DNA from: JALVIU01 sp964462295
GTDB taxonomy: Bacteria > Atribacterota > JALVIU01
DNA: 6,717 bases
Assembly (NCBI GenBank): GCA_964462295.1
Contig: CAYWXH010000088.1
Coordinates: 1 to 6,717, forward strand
Reading direction: 5' to 3'
Positions 1-6,707 of the stretch are shown here, one piece after another. The number at the start of each line of letters is the position of its first letter. Position 1 is the first letter of the stretch. Under the pieces are notes generated by a model that had not been told where the DNA came from, made no database searches, and saw only the letters and a program-made list of their open reading frames with translations. Position numbers and translations under genes: made by a program.

Positions 1-25
1 CTCCTCGCAATGACAGTGGGGGTGT
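1..25. repeat. Edge of a probable short dispersed repeat
   Basis: The first 16 bases, CTCCTCGCAATGACAG (GTCATTGCGAGGAG on the other strand), match from memory the core of a short dispersed palindromic repeat found between genes in many unrelated bacterial genomes. It lies just downstream of the pxpBC stop, the usual place for such elements. Only one arm is present because the window starts here, so the palindrome cannot be tested and the inner boundary is a guess. No second copy is visible inside the window. Confidence 0.4.
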
Positions 26-47
26 ACGGGCTCCCTAACAATACCTT

Positions 48-1745
48 CTACGTATCTTCCTCTATCTCTACATTGTATTTCCTATCACCTACCCTACAAA
101 GATATCTCTTTCCCTCTACTCTAAGAAGACCCTCTACTTCTTTTACCTTTCTCTTATATATTGAAAGAGCTTCCTCAAGGGTAATAGGTAAAAACTTTAC
201 TCTATCTCCTGGTAGGGCCTGGGAGAGCTTGGAAAGGTCTGCCTCTATTACAACACCAATCTTTGCATATCCACCAAGTGGTTGAGCATCAGGACCCATA
301 ACAATAGGCATTCCTGAGCCAGGGACCTGAATAGCTCCAGGAACTACCCCTTCAGAAATGATCCCTGCCCCTCTTTCACTATGGGCAATCTTAGGCCCTA
401 TCAATCTATATCCCATTCTATTAGAATCTCTACTTATCTCATAGATAGATTTACAAAACAGAGAAAATCCCTCTTTTGTAAAATGTTCAAGATTTGGTCC
501 TGGAATAAATCTTAAAAGTATTGGATCCTCTTTTCTATAAGGAGATTTACCTATCTTATGTATAATAGTATTGGGGAACCTTCTTTTTGCATATAACACA
601 TCTCCTCTCTTAAGAGGCCTCCCATACAGACCCCCTATACCTGCTTTTTCGTCCAAAGAGGCACTCCCAAGCACTAAAGGTACATCAAATCCCCCAGGAG
701 GAGAAAGATAGAGTCTTGCCCCATTTATTCTTTTTGTAACCCTCAAAATATTGCCTTCTCTAAGGAAAATTTTTCTATTTGACTTGTATACATATCCATC
801 TATCTTTATCTCAAATTCACCACCTACAAGAGAAATCAGGGTATCTTTCAATACCTCTGCTGCAAAACCCTGTGCAAAGATTTCTAAAACAGGTACATTT
901 TCGGGATTTCCAAGCAATAAATTTGACAACTTAAAAGAGATAAGATCTGCTGCCCCTGAATCAGAAAATCCTATATCTTGATATCCAATTCTACCTCTAT
1001 CCACTATAATAGAAAAGGGTCCTGGGTCAAGCACCTTAAATAAAGGATATCCAGATACTTTAGTCTTATATAAACTTTTGGTTACCCTACTTAGGAATTC
1101 GCCTTTTTCAATGGGATAAAATAAGACCTTATCCCCTGGATACAGGGCAACTGGGGGTTCTTTGTCAGGGGTAAAAAGGGGATAATATGTCCTACCTATT
1201 ATCTGCCATCCCCCGGGTGATGAGACGGCATATATCCCAGTCTGTCTATCTGCTATACCTACAGAACCTGCAGCCACTTTCTTTCTTGGTGCCAGGAGCC
1301 TAGGTGTCCAGATAGCGGGGGGAAGCTCTCCAAGGTATACAAATCCAGGGGTAAAACCTAACATATATACAAGATATTCTCTCTGGGTATGATACTTTAT
1401 CACATCTTTTGGAGAGATATCATGATATTTTGCTACATATTCAAGGTCTGGCCCATATTCTCCCCCATATACTACAGGTATCTTGTGGAGTTTCCCCTCT
1501 TTTTTTCTAAATACCAAAGGGATATCAATACTCTCTATCTCCTCTTTTAGAGAAGAAAAAGATATTATATAAGGGTCATATCGGATAGTGAGAGTGCTAT
1601 ACCCAGGGATATATGCATATATCCCTGGGATATTTTTTAAAGAGAGGATATGTTTTAATCCATAAACCTTTTCAAATAATGATTTTGCAATGCCCTCTTC
1701 AAAGTAAACTATAAGGGCCCTATCCCCTAAAGGTTTTAAATACAC
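48..1745 (-). CDS. pxpBC: Fused 5-oxoprolinase subunits B and C (PxpBC; KipI-KipA type)
   Basis: This 565-residue cytoplasmic protein joins two subunits that are usually separate. Together with PxpA they perform ATP-dependent opening of 5-oxo-L-proline to L-glutamate. Residues 1 to about 225 are PxpB (KipI, allophanate hydrolase subunit 1 fold): GDRAL at 7-11, GPDLEYVAKYHDIS at 98-111, LGFTPGFVYLGEL at 129-141, then RKKVAAGSVGIADRQTGIYA and SPGGWQIIGRT up to 186. Residues about 233-537 are PxpC (KipA, subunit 2 fold): PGPFSIIVDRGRIGYQDIG at 241-259, NRMGYRL at 442-448, SEGVVPGAIQVPGSG at 464-478. Residues 538-565 are an extra tail. The start is GTG: an in-frame TAG six bases upstream rules out extension, and AAGG at 1752-1755 is six bases before it. 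The stop is TAG. It lies 3 bases after the chemoreceptor gene, so the two are probably translationally coupled. Older literature calls these proteins KinA inhibitor and antagonist; the enzyme role is the better default. The PxpC site GPDAQPLGGY differs from the more usual DAQTTGGY. Confidence 0.93.
   Translation of the reverse strand: MYLKPLGDRALIVYFEEGIAKSLFEKVYGLKHILSLKNIPGIYAYIPGYSTLTIRYDPYIISFSSLKEEIESIDIPLVFRKKEGKLHKIPVVYGGEYGPDLEYVAKYHDISPKDVIKYHTQREYLVYMLGFTPGFVYLGELPPAIWTPRLLAPRKKVAAGSVGIADRQTGIYAVSSPGGWQIIGRTYYPLFTPDKEPPVALYPGDKVLFYPIEKGEFLSRVTKSLYKTKVSGYPLFKVLDPGPFSIIVDRGRIGYQDIGFSDSGAADLISFKLSNLLLGNPENVPVLEIFAQGFAAEVLKDTLISLVGGEFEIKIDGYVYKSNRKIFLREGNILRVTKRINGARLYLSPPGGFDVPLVLGSASLDEKAGIGGLYGRPLKRGDVLYAKRRFPNTIIHKIGKSPYRKEDPILLRFIPGPNLEHFTKEGFSLFCKSIYEISRDSNRMGYRLIGPKIAHSERGAGIISEGVVPGAIQVPGSGMPIVMGPDAQPLGGYAKIGVVIEADLSKLSQALPGDRVKFLPITLEEALSIYKRKVKEVEGLLRVEGKRYLCRVGDRKYNVEIEEDT
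1602..1638 (+). other. Perfect 28-base palindrome plus T-run (terminator-like on the antisense strand)
   Basis: Bases 1602-1629 form a perfect inverted repeat with 14-base arms, the left arm being CCCAGGGATATATG. In RNA it could fold into a stem of about 12 pairs with a tetraloop. On the plus strand it is followed within three bases by a run of six T (1633-1638), the layout of a Rho-independent terminator. It lies inside pxpBC and encodes residues about 40-48 (PGIYAYIPG), so on the sense strand it has no T-run and should not stop the operon transcript. A role in stopping antisense RNA is inference; the near-symmetric peptide may be the whole cause. Confidence 0.35.
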
Positions 1746-1748
1746 CTT

Positions 1749-3806
1749 CTACCTTATCATCTTATCTTTTACTTGATTAAGCTCTTCTACCAACTCTCGA
1801 AGTACAGAAACAGACTCTTCTATATCCTCTGCAAGCTTCTTTCCCTCTTCTATGTGTTCTTTAATGTCATTTATAGAGATGGTAAACTCTTCTATTGCAG
1901 TTCTTTGCTGTTTTTGAGATATAGAAACAGATGATATAAATTCTTCATTTTTTTCAATAAGTTCGAGTACCTGTTTAATAAATTGAGTTATAGCATTTAC
2001 ATTAGACTCCTCTGCATCTAAAAAGTAAGCTATCTTTTCAGAGCTTTCTGAAATCTTCTCAACATTTTCTGAATTTTCATCTATCAATTTTTTAATCTCT
2101 ACATTCTGTCTCTGAATATTTTGGAGAAGCTCTCTAATTTGGGCTGCAATTACGGAAAATCCCCTTCCTGCATCCCCTGCCCGGGCTGCCTCCAATGATG
2201 CATTAAAGGCTATAATCTTTATCTGTTCAGAAAGGTTGTCTATAATGTCTGAAATCTTTTTTATATCTTTATTCATATCCACAATCTTTCCAAAAATGGT
2301 AAATGTAGATTCCATCTCCTTTTTTAAATTCCCCATACCATCTATAACCTTCTCTTGGGCAGAGTAGTTTTCCATAGCACTTTCTTTTAAGTCTTTAAAC
2401 TTTTTAAGTGCCTCTTCATTTACCTTTGTAATAGCCTCTAATGTTTTTGAAAACTCCTCCAATGATGCAGCAAGTTCTGAGATACTTGATGCCTGAGTAG
2501 AAACGATATCATTCTCTTTTCTCACTACTTCCTCTAAAGATTCACTCTCACCATTTAATATATCTATAAACTTTGATATAGAATCTATCTCCTGGCGAAG
2601 AAGTGTTAAAAGATTGTTAAAGCTTCTTGAGAGGATCTCTATCTCATCCCCTGTCTTTGTCTCTATATTAGTATCAAGAGGAAGCTCTTTTCTTATTATC
2701 TTTGAAATCATATCTGTCAATCTCTTTATAGGGGTTGTGATATGTTCTATGTAAAGATATATCAGTAGGGAAAATATAAAAATTATAAAGATAGAGATAA
2801 ATAAAATTTTATTTTTTAACTTATATGCATTAGAAAAGGCAATAGACTGGGGAACCTTCCCTATAAGGGCCCATCTTTTACCAAGAATATCCATAGGGGC
2901 ATAAACTACAAGAACCCTCCCTTCCTGCGTAATCCCTCTATCTCCAGAAAGGGCTCTATCTACTGCCTCGGTTACCATTTTTTTACGAAGAATATCTTTA
3001 TCTTTTACATTTGTCTCTACCCTTAAAAGGTGATCTCCTCCCACAGCACATATGGAAAATTCGGGATGAAGCCTTGTGATCTTTCCAAACATCATCTTAA
3101 GTGGAGATATAGGGAGGACAAAAACTGATACAGTCTCTGGTCTTTTAGCATTGTATATGGGTTTTGCGAAAAAGGCAACAGGTTCATCTCCATAAGGTTT
3201 GTAAAATCCAAAATCAGAAAAATAAAACTCACCCTCTTTGAGTTTTCTCGCCATATGAAAGGTTTTTGCCAAAAGAGAAGAGTTATACCTATCTTTAAAA
3301 AGGGATGTACCAAAATCATCTTTCAAATTACTTTCAAAATAGATATAACCAGATTTTACATCTATAAGTAAGATATTTTTAAAACCCCTTACCTTGGCAA
3401 TCTCTTTTGCATACTTTTGTAATTTCTGCATATATAGGCCATATCTTGCAAATAAGATCTCCGTACCTGGTTTTTTGTATAATACTAATTTTCTTACACC
3501 ATCAAAGAAACTATCTTGATCATCAAGGTTTTCAAAAAAGGCCCTAAGTGTAACAATAGAATCTTCTACTACAGGATCTTTTGTAAATAAAAGGAGACTC
3601 TTTTTAAGCATTATAAATCTTCCATTTATCCACTCTTTAGTAGTGGAAAGGATAGAGGAAAGATGAGAATATATTCCTTTTTTTAGAAAACTCCGTCCTT
3701 CGTTGTAACCATAATATGAAAAAGTTAAACTAAACACTATAAAAGCCAAGATTATTACGCTGACAAGTTTTGTCTTTATAGAGATTTTAGGCCTTTCTTT
3801 CTGCAT
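1749..3806 (-). CDS. Methyl-accepting chemotaxis protein, double-Cache-like sensor, HAMP, MA domain
   Basis: This is a 685-residue inner-membrane chemoreceptor that should control a CheA/CheW array. A membrane segment at about 13-31 is followed by an extracytoplasmic region (about 32-330). Its strands resemble a double Cache (PDC/dCache) fold: ILLIDVKSGYIYFES at 145-159, DDFGTSLF at 163-170, EPVAFFAKPIY at 208-218, VYAPMDILGKRWALIGKVP at 301-319. The second membrane segment is about 333-353, HAMP about 354-406, and the coiled-coil signalling domain runs to the end. NASLEAARAGDAGRGF at 535-550 is the hairpin tip. By my count each arm has about 20 heptads, consistent with the 40H class. Likely methylation segments are ASSISELAASLEEF (439-452) and QQRTAIEEFTISI (633-645). 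No RxWY motif of amino-acid-binding dCache receptors is visible, so the ligand is unknown. The ATG follows an excellent ribosome binding site; the stop is TAG. No che genes adjoin it; the tight link is to pxpBC downstream. Confidence 0.95.
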   Translation of the reverse strand: MQKERPKISIKTKLVSVIILAFIVFSLTFSYYGYNEGRSFLKKGIYSHLSSILSTTKEWINGRFIMLKKSLLLFTKDPVVEDSIVTLRAFFENLDDQDSFFDGVRKLVLYKKPGTEILFARYGLYMQKLQKYAKEIAKVRGFKNILLIDVKSGYIYFESNLKDDFGTSLFKDRYNSSLLAKTFHMARKLKEGEFYFSDFGFYKPYGDEPVAFFAKPIYNAKRPETVSVFVLPISPLKMMFGKITRLHPEFSICAVGGDHLLRVETNVKDKDILRKKMVTEAVDRALSGDRGITQEGRVLVVYAPMDILGKRWALIGKVPQSIAFSNAYKLKNKILFISIFIIFIFSLLIYLYIEHITTPIKRLTDMISKIIRKELPLDTNIETKTGDEIEILSRSFNNLLTLLRQEIDSISKFIDILNGESESLEEVVRKENDIVSTQASSISELAASLEEFSKTLEAITKVNEEALKKFKDLKESAMENYSAQEKVIDGMGNLKKEMESTFTIFGKIVDMNKDIKKISDIIDNLSEQIKIIAFNASLEAARAGDAGRGFSVIAAQIRELLQNIQRQNVEIKKLIDENSENVEKISESSEKIAYFLDAEESNVNAITQFIKQVLELIEKNEEFISSVSISQKQQRTAIEEFTISINDIKEHIEEGKKLAEDIEESVSVLRELVEELNQVKDKMIR

Positions 3807-3807
3807 A

Positions 3808-3817
3808 GATCACCTCC
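3808..3817 (-). promoter_or_regulatory. Exceptionally strong ribosome binding site of the chemoreceptor gene
   Basis: On the minus strand GGAGGTGATC ends one base before the ATG. This is a ten-base match to the complement of the usual bacterial 16S rRNA 3' tail. The GGAGG core is six bases from the start codon. It confirms the start choice and suggests the chemoreceptor is translated much more strongly than the following pxpBC, which has only AAGG and a GTG start. Confidence 0.8.
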
Positions 3818-3835
3818 AAAAAATGAGAAAAGGTA

Positions 3836-5749
3836 TCAGCCGGCACCACCGCCGCCTCCACCTCCTCCGCCTCCGCCACCACCGGAGGCACCACCACCTG
3901 AACCGGTAGAAGATGAGGCACTTGATGCAACAGCACTTATAGTTTCCACAGAGGTTGCAAAAGAGTCAAGAGAATTTGCAAAACTACTCATATCTCCCCT
4001 TGCAAAAGTAGAGAATAGGTAAGCCCTATTCATATCTGTTAGTTCTCCCTGCTCTATATAAACTTTAAGTTGTTTTATCACTTCTTTAGCAACACCTAAG
4101 ACTATGGCATATACAAGATACTTCTCCCATATAATAACTGATCTCGGTATTGCCTCTTTCATATTGGAAAAATGTTGTAAAAACTTCTTAAATGCCATCC
4201 ATTTTGCAAAAAGTTCTACTGCCTCTTTTGATCTTCGTTTCAGTGTAGGTGAAAACAACATAGGTATAGCTGATAAGACAAAACCACCTATCAATCCTCC
4301 TATATAAAGTCCTATATCCTGATCATCTACATAGCCTACATATCTAAACCCTCCAATGAGAAAAAGACTCCCAAAAAACAGAAATTCATACAAGACAGAT
4401 ATACCTATCCACCTTTTCATAGCCTTTTGGCTCTCTGGCTCTATGAAGTTTCTCCCCTTTGCCTCTTTCTTTATCTGATCTTTCCATTTTTGGAACCACT
4501 TATATGTCTCATCATTATGTTTTTTGGCATATTTTTTGATCTCACTTAATTTTACACTACTGCCATCCCCTATAACATCTATAAGAAAGCTTAAAAGCCT
4601 TTTCTCATATGTTTTTAACTCTGAGATAGGCTTTTCTTTAAGTGTAATAGTATAATCCCTCACAGTTTTATGAATAAAGAGGAAATTCACATCTTTGTCC
4701 TCTTCTTTTAAATCAAGATAGTCCCTCCTTACAAGGTCCATGATAGTTGCTGTAAACTCCTTTCCCCCTTCTATATTGCCAAATCCTATAAGATATGAGA
4801 CTATAGCAGGGGGATCCTCTGAGGGAAGATCTCTATAGTAATCTCCCTGAAACTCTGGTGTATATTCTTTTCCATATTTAAAATAATCCCGAACAAAAAA
4901 GAGTATAAGGGCAAGTGGAATAACAATTCCTAAAAAAATAAGGAGCAAGGTATTTCTATGGGCAATTTTTTTCATCCTCTTAAGATATTCTTTCGCCCTC
5001 TTTCTCTCTTCATCTGCCTTTTTCGCCCAAGCAAGCTCTTCATCTATTATGGTTTTATACATATCTTTGGGGATTTTTTTCTTTACTTTTGGAAAAAGAG
5101 ATGGGGGCATAAGGATACGTGCCTCAAAAAATCTATGAGGGGGAAGATTTTCAATACTATAGAGTACCTTATCTTTATCTAGAAATTCTACCTTTCCCCA
5201 AAGGGGACCGTGTGCAAAGATCTTTACCTCATCTTTGGATTTAACACCCTCTGGAAGGTATACAACAGATTCAAATTTATAAATAGGTTTATCCCAATCA
5301 TCCCCTACAAGCTTCCAGTAAAACACCCCCACATCATTATATACCTTTATAGCGTCAAGTGCGGTAAAATGGATAACAAATGTAACATCTCTATCTTCTA
5401 TATCGTAAAACCATTTTATTTTATAGCTATTACCTTCTTTATATACTACATACCCACCCTTTTCTTTACTTCCTCTATGGTATCGCACTACCTTTCCATC
5501 TTTGGCAAGCTCTCCTATCCATACATGTGCAAGTTTAGAATACCCTTTAATAGGGATATAGTATGTAGCCCAATGAAAATTTCCCGAAAAGGAATAAGTT
5601 CTATATTCGGTAATATCAATATTTCCTGCATTATCTATTACAATCTTTTGTCTTACCTTAGGAAATGAGTAATCTTTAGCAAATGAGGTTATAGAAAAGC
5701 TAAAAATTAATGCAAATATTAAAATTAATACTACATAGCCCCTCTTCAT
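3836..5749 (-). CDS. DUF2207 (YciQ-type) membrane protein with glycine-rich C-terminus
   Basis: This 637-residue membrane protein belongs to DUF2207, a widespread family without an established function. A signal peptide covers about 1-24, with likely cleavage after SFA. The N-terminal domain (about 27-215) is the exported beta-rich DUF2207 domain, with NIDITEYRTYSFSGNFHWAT at 43-62. A charged, probably helical stretch (235-265) leads into a membrane segment at about 268-287. A cytoplasmic part follows, with DLPSEDPPAIVSYLIGFG at 307-324, then two more membrane segments (about 448-468 and 478-499). The conserved WMAFKKFLQHFSNM (517-530) and IIWEKYLVYAIVLGVA (539-554) follow. The Ser/Gly tail (609-637) holds 13 consecutive glycines at 623-635, typical of the family. 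Length and architecture look complete. The start ATG has AGGGGGA upstream; the stop is TGA. It is the first gene of the operon, 29 bases before the chemoreceptor, with no terminator between. Function remains unknown; a cell-envelope role is only a guess from topology. Confidence 0.92.
   Translation of the reverse strand: MKRGYVVLILIFALIFSFSITSFAKDYSFPKVRQKIVIDNAGNIDITEYRTYSFSGNFHWATYYIPIKGYSKLAHVWIGELAKDGKVVRYHRGSKEKGGYVVYKEGNSYKIKWFYDIEDRDVTFVIHFTALDAIKVYNDVGVFYWKLVGDDWDKPIYKFESVVYLPEGVKSKDEVKIFAHGPLWGKVEFLDKDKVLYSIENLPPHRFFEARILMPPSLFPKVKKKIPKDMYKTIIDEELAWAKKADEERKRAKEYLKRMKKIAHRNTLLLIFLGIVIPLALILFFVRDYFKYGKEYTPEFQGDYYRDLPSEDPPAIVSYLIGFGNIEGGKEFTATIMDLVRRDYLDLKEEDKDVNFLFIHKTVRDYTITLKEKPISELKTYEKRLLSFLIDVIGDGSSVKLSEIKKYAKKHNDETYKWFQKWKDQIKKEAKGRNFIEPESQKAMKRWIGISVLYEFLFFGSLFLIGGFRYVGYVDDQDIGLYIGGLIGGFVLSAIPMLFSPTLKRRSKEAVELFAKWMAFKKFLQHFSNMKEAIPRSVIIWEKYLVYAIVLGVAKEVIKQLKVYIEQGELTDMNRAYLFSTFARGDMSSFANSLDSFATSVETISAVASSASSSTGSGGGASGGGGGGGGGGGGGAG
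3839..3901 (-). repeat. GC-rich glycine-codon tract at the end of the DUF2207 gene
   Basis: This stretch encodes residues 617-637 and is sharply GC-rich against AT-rich surroundings. The 13 consecutive glycine codons (3845-3883) mix GGT, GGC and GGA irregularly, so this is not a pure microsatellite. On the mRNA it has 13 GG pairs, each followed by a single base. It can also form a hairpin with 7-pair GC arms (3869-3875 with 3883-3889) and a 7-base loop. There is no T-run directly after the hairpin, so it is not a standard terminator. Confidence 0.7.
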
Positions 5750-5778
5750 ACTATCCCCCTTTTTGAATATTTTTAATT

Positions 5779-5807
5779 AGCATACCATAAAAATTTTTTA
5801 ATGTAAA
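5779..5807 (-). promoter_or_regulatory. Predicted sigma-70-type promoter of the leftward operon
   Basis: On the minus strand TTTACA (5802-5807, five of six to TTGACA) is separated by exactly 17 bases from TATGCT (5779-5784, four of six to TATAAT). An extended -10 TG lies one base before the latter. Transcription would start near 5772, about 22 bases before the DUF2207 start codon, and should cover DUF2207, the chemoreceptor and pxpBC. The prediction is by eye. Confidence 0.55.
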
Positions 5808-5825
5808 GAGAAATTGGTGTATAAT
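5797..5825 (+). promoter_or_regulatory. Predicted promoter of the alpha/beta hydrolase gene
   Basis: A perfect TATAAT lies at 5820-5825. At 17-base spacing the -35 hexamer is TTTAAT (5797-5802), only three of six, so recognition may rely on the -10, the AT-rich upstream DNA or an activator. Predicted transcription start is near 5832, giving a leader of about 27 bases. The -10 is half of a 14-base palindrome (5820-5833, TATAATATATTATA). The element overlaps the -35 of the leftward promoter. Confidence 0.5.
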
Positions 5826-5842
5826 ATATTATAGAAATTACA

Positions 5843-5850
5843 AAAGGAGG
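5843..5850 (+). promoter_or_regulatory. Ribosome binding site of the hydrolase gene
   Basis: AAAGGAGG lies eight bases before the ATG at 5859 and supports that start. Another ATG at 5852 is out of frame and too close to this site, so it is not the start. Confidence 0.75.
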
Positions 5851-5858
5851 GATGGGAG

Positions 5859-6707
5859 ATGAAAAAGGTTATCTTGGTATTGATTGTTATTTCTCTATTT
5901 ATATTGTCACAGATTGCATTTGGGAGTGAAATGGTTGTAAAGATTCCAACCCGTGGTATGAATATGGTTGGGACTCTCGTAATTCCCGATGGTGTAAAAA
6001 ATCCACCTGTTGTGCTTATGTTGCACGGTTTTGCAAGTAAAAGAGATGAGGTAGGAAATTTCTATCTAAATCTTGCTAAAGAACTCGAGCAAATCGGGAT
6101 TGCAAGCCTTAGAGTGGATTTTATAGGTTCTGGTGAGAGTGAGGGAAAATTTGAAAACACTACTGTAACAGGACAGGTAGATGATGCAAAGGCAGCGCTT
6201 AATTATCTTAAAAATTGCAAAAAGTATAAATTTTCAAAATTCGGTGTATTAGGGTTTAGCTTAGGTGGTATAGTTGCAGCATCTTTAGTAGGGACCGAAA
6301 AGGTAGATTCTCTTGCACTTTGGAGCACTACAGGGGATGTAGTTGGCGTATTCAAGGAAGAACTTGGTAAATACTTTCCTATAGCATACAGTGAAGGGTA
6401 TGTATCTATTGACCTTGGATGGACAAAATTCACATTAAAGCGGGCCTTTTTCGAGAGCCTCTACAGTGTATTTCCTTATGAGGCAATCACTCACTACATG
6501 GGCCCACTTCTTGTAATTGCAGGAGAGAAAGATAAGGCTTCTGTAGAGGGTGCCAAAGAGATGCTCTATAATCATCCAGGCCTTATACAGATGAAGGTAA
6601 TTATCCCAGGCGTAGGGCATATATATGGTGTTTTAAGTAAAGACCTTGGCCCATCTAAAAAGGTAATAAAAATTACAAAAAACTGGTTTTTAGAGACACT
6701 AAAATAG
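5859..6707 (+). CDS. Exported alpha/beta hydrolase (esterase-like, S33/Hydrolase_4 type)
   Basis: This 282-residue protein has the alpha/beta hydrolase fold. Residues 1-22 form a hydrophobic signal peptide ending near AFG, with no lipobox cysteine, so the enzyme is probably released to the periplasm or outside. The mature part shows the oxyanion-hole motif MLHGFAS (54-60), the strand ASLRVDFIGSGESEG (82-96), and the nucleophile elbow GFSLGG with Ser134. The acid is Asp225 in AGEKDKA and the base His254 in GVGHIYG, so the triad is intact. The region between the nucleophile and the acid (about 156-212) is the likely lid that sets substrate range. The order and spacing resemble feruloyl or cinnamoyl esterases and serine aminopeptidase-like hydrolases, but the substrate cannot be read from the sequence. 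It is transcribed away from the operon, and no downstream terminator is visible before the window ends. The stop is TAG. The fold is sure, the substrate is not. Confidence 0.92.
   Translation: MKKVILVLIVISLFILSQIAFGSEMVVKIPTRGMNMVGTLVIPDGVKNPPVVLMLHGFASKRDEVGNFYLNLAKELEQIGIASLRVDFIGSGESEGKFENTTVTGQVDDAKAALNYLKNCKKYKFSKFGVLGFSLGGIVAASLVGTEKVDSLALWSTTGDVVGVFKEELGKYFPIAYSEGYVSIDLGWTKFTLKRAFFESLYSVFPYEAITHYMGPLLVIAGEKDKASVEGAKEMLYNHPGLIQMKVIIPGVGHIYGVLSKDLGPSKKVIKITKNWFLETLK

Noticed and set aside
26..47. Terminator for the operon after the pxpBC stop
   Set aside because: No GC stem followed by a T-run on the minus strand is visible in the bases before the window ends; it may lie further left.
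10..285. Plus-strand open frame at the left edge
   Set aside because: It begins in the repeat-like edge and is antisense to the conserved C-terminal half of PxpC, with no recognisable protein features.
3092..3319. Second minus-strand frame inside the chemoreceptor
   Set aside because: It sits within the sensor domain in another frame; the receptor frame is unbroken and well conserved, so there is no frameshift to explain.
3807..3835. Terminator or internal promoter between DUF2207 and the chemoreceptor
   Set aside because: The 29-base gap has a T-rich stretch but no directly preceding stem and no convincing -10/-35 pair; it is mainly a ribosome binding site.
5210..5668. Plus-strand open frame of 152 codons opposite the DUF2207 gene
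   Set aside because: It lies wholly antisense to a well-conserved exported domain, has no clear ribosome binding site, and its sequence is low-complexity aromatic and isoleucine-rich, as expected for a shadow frame.
5828..5856. A second leftward promoter using the TATAAT on the other strand of the palindrome
   Set aside because: The matching -35 position reads CCCATC, a poor match, while the promoter at 5779-5807 fits much better.
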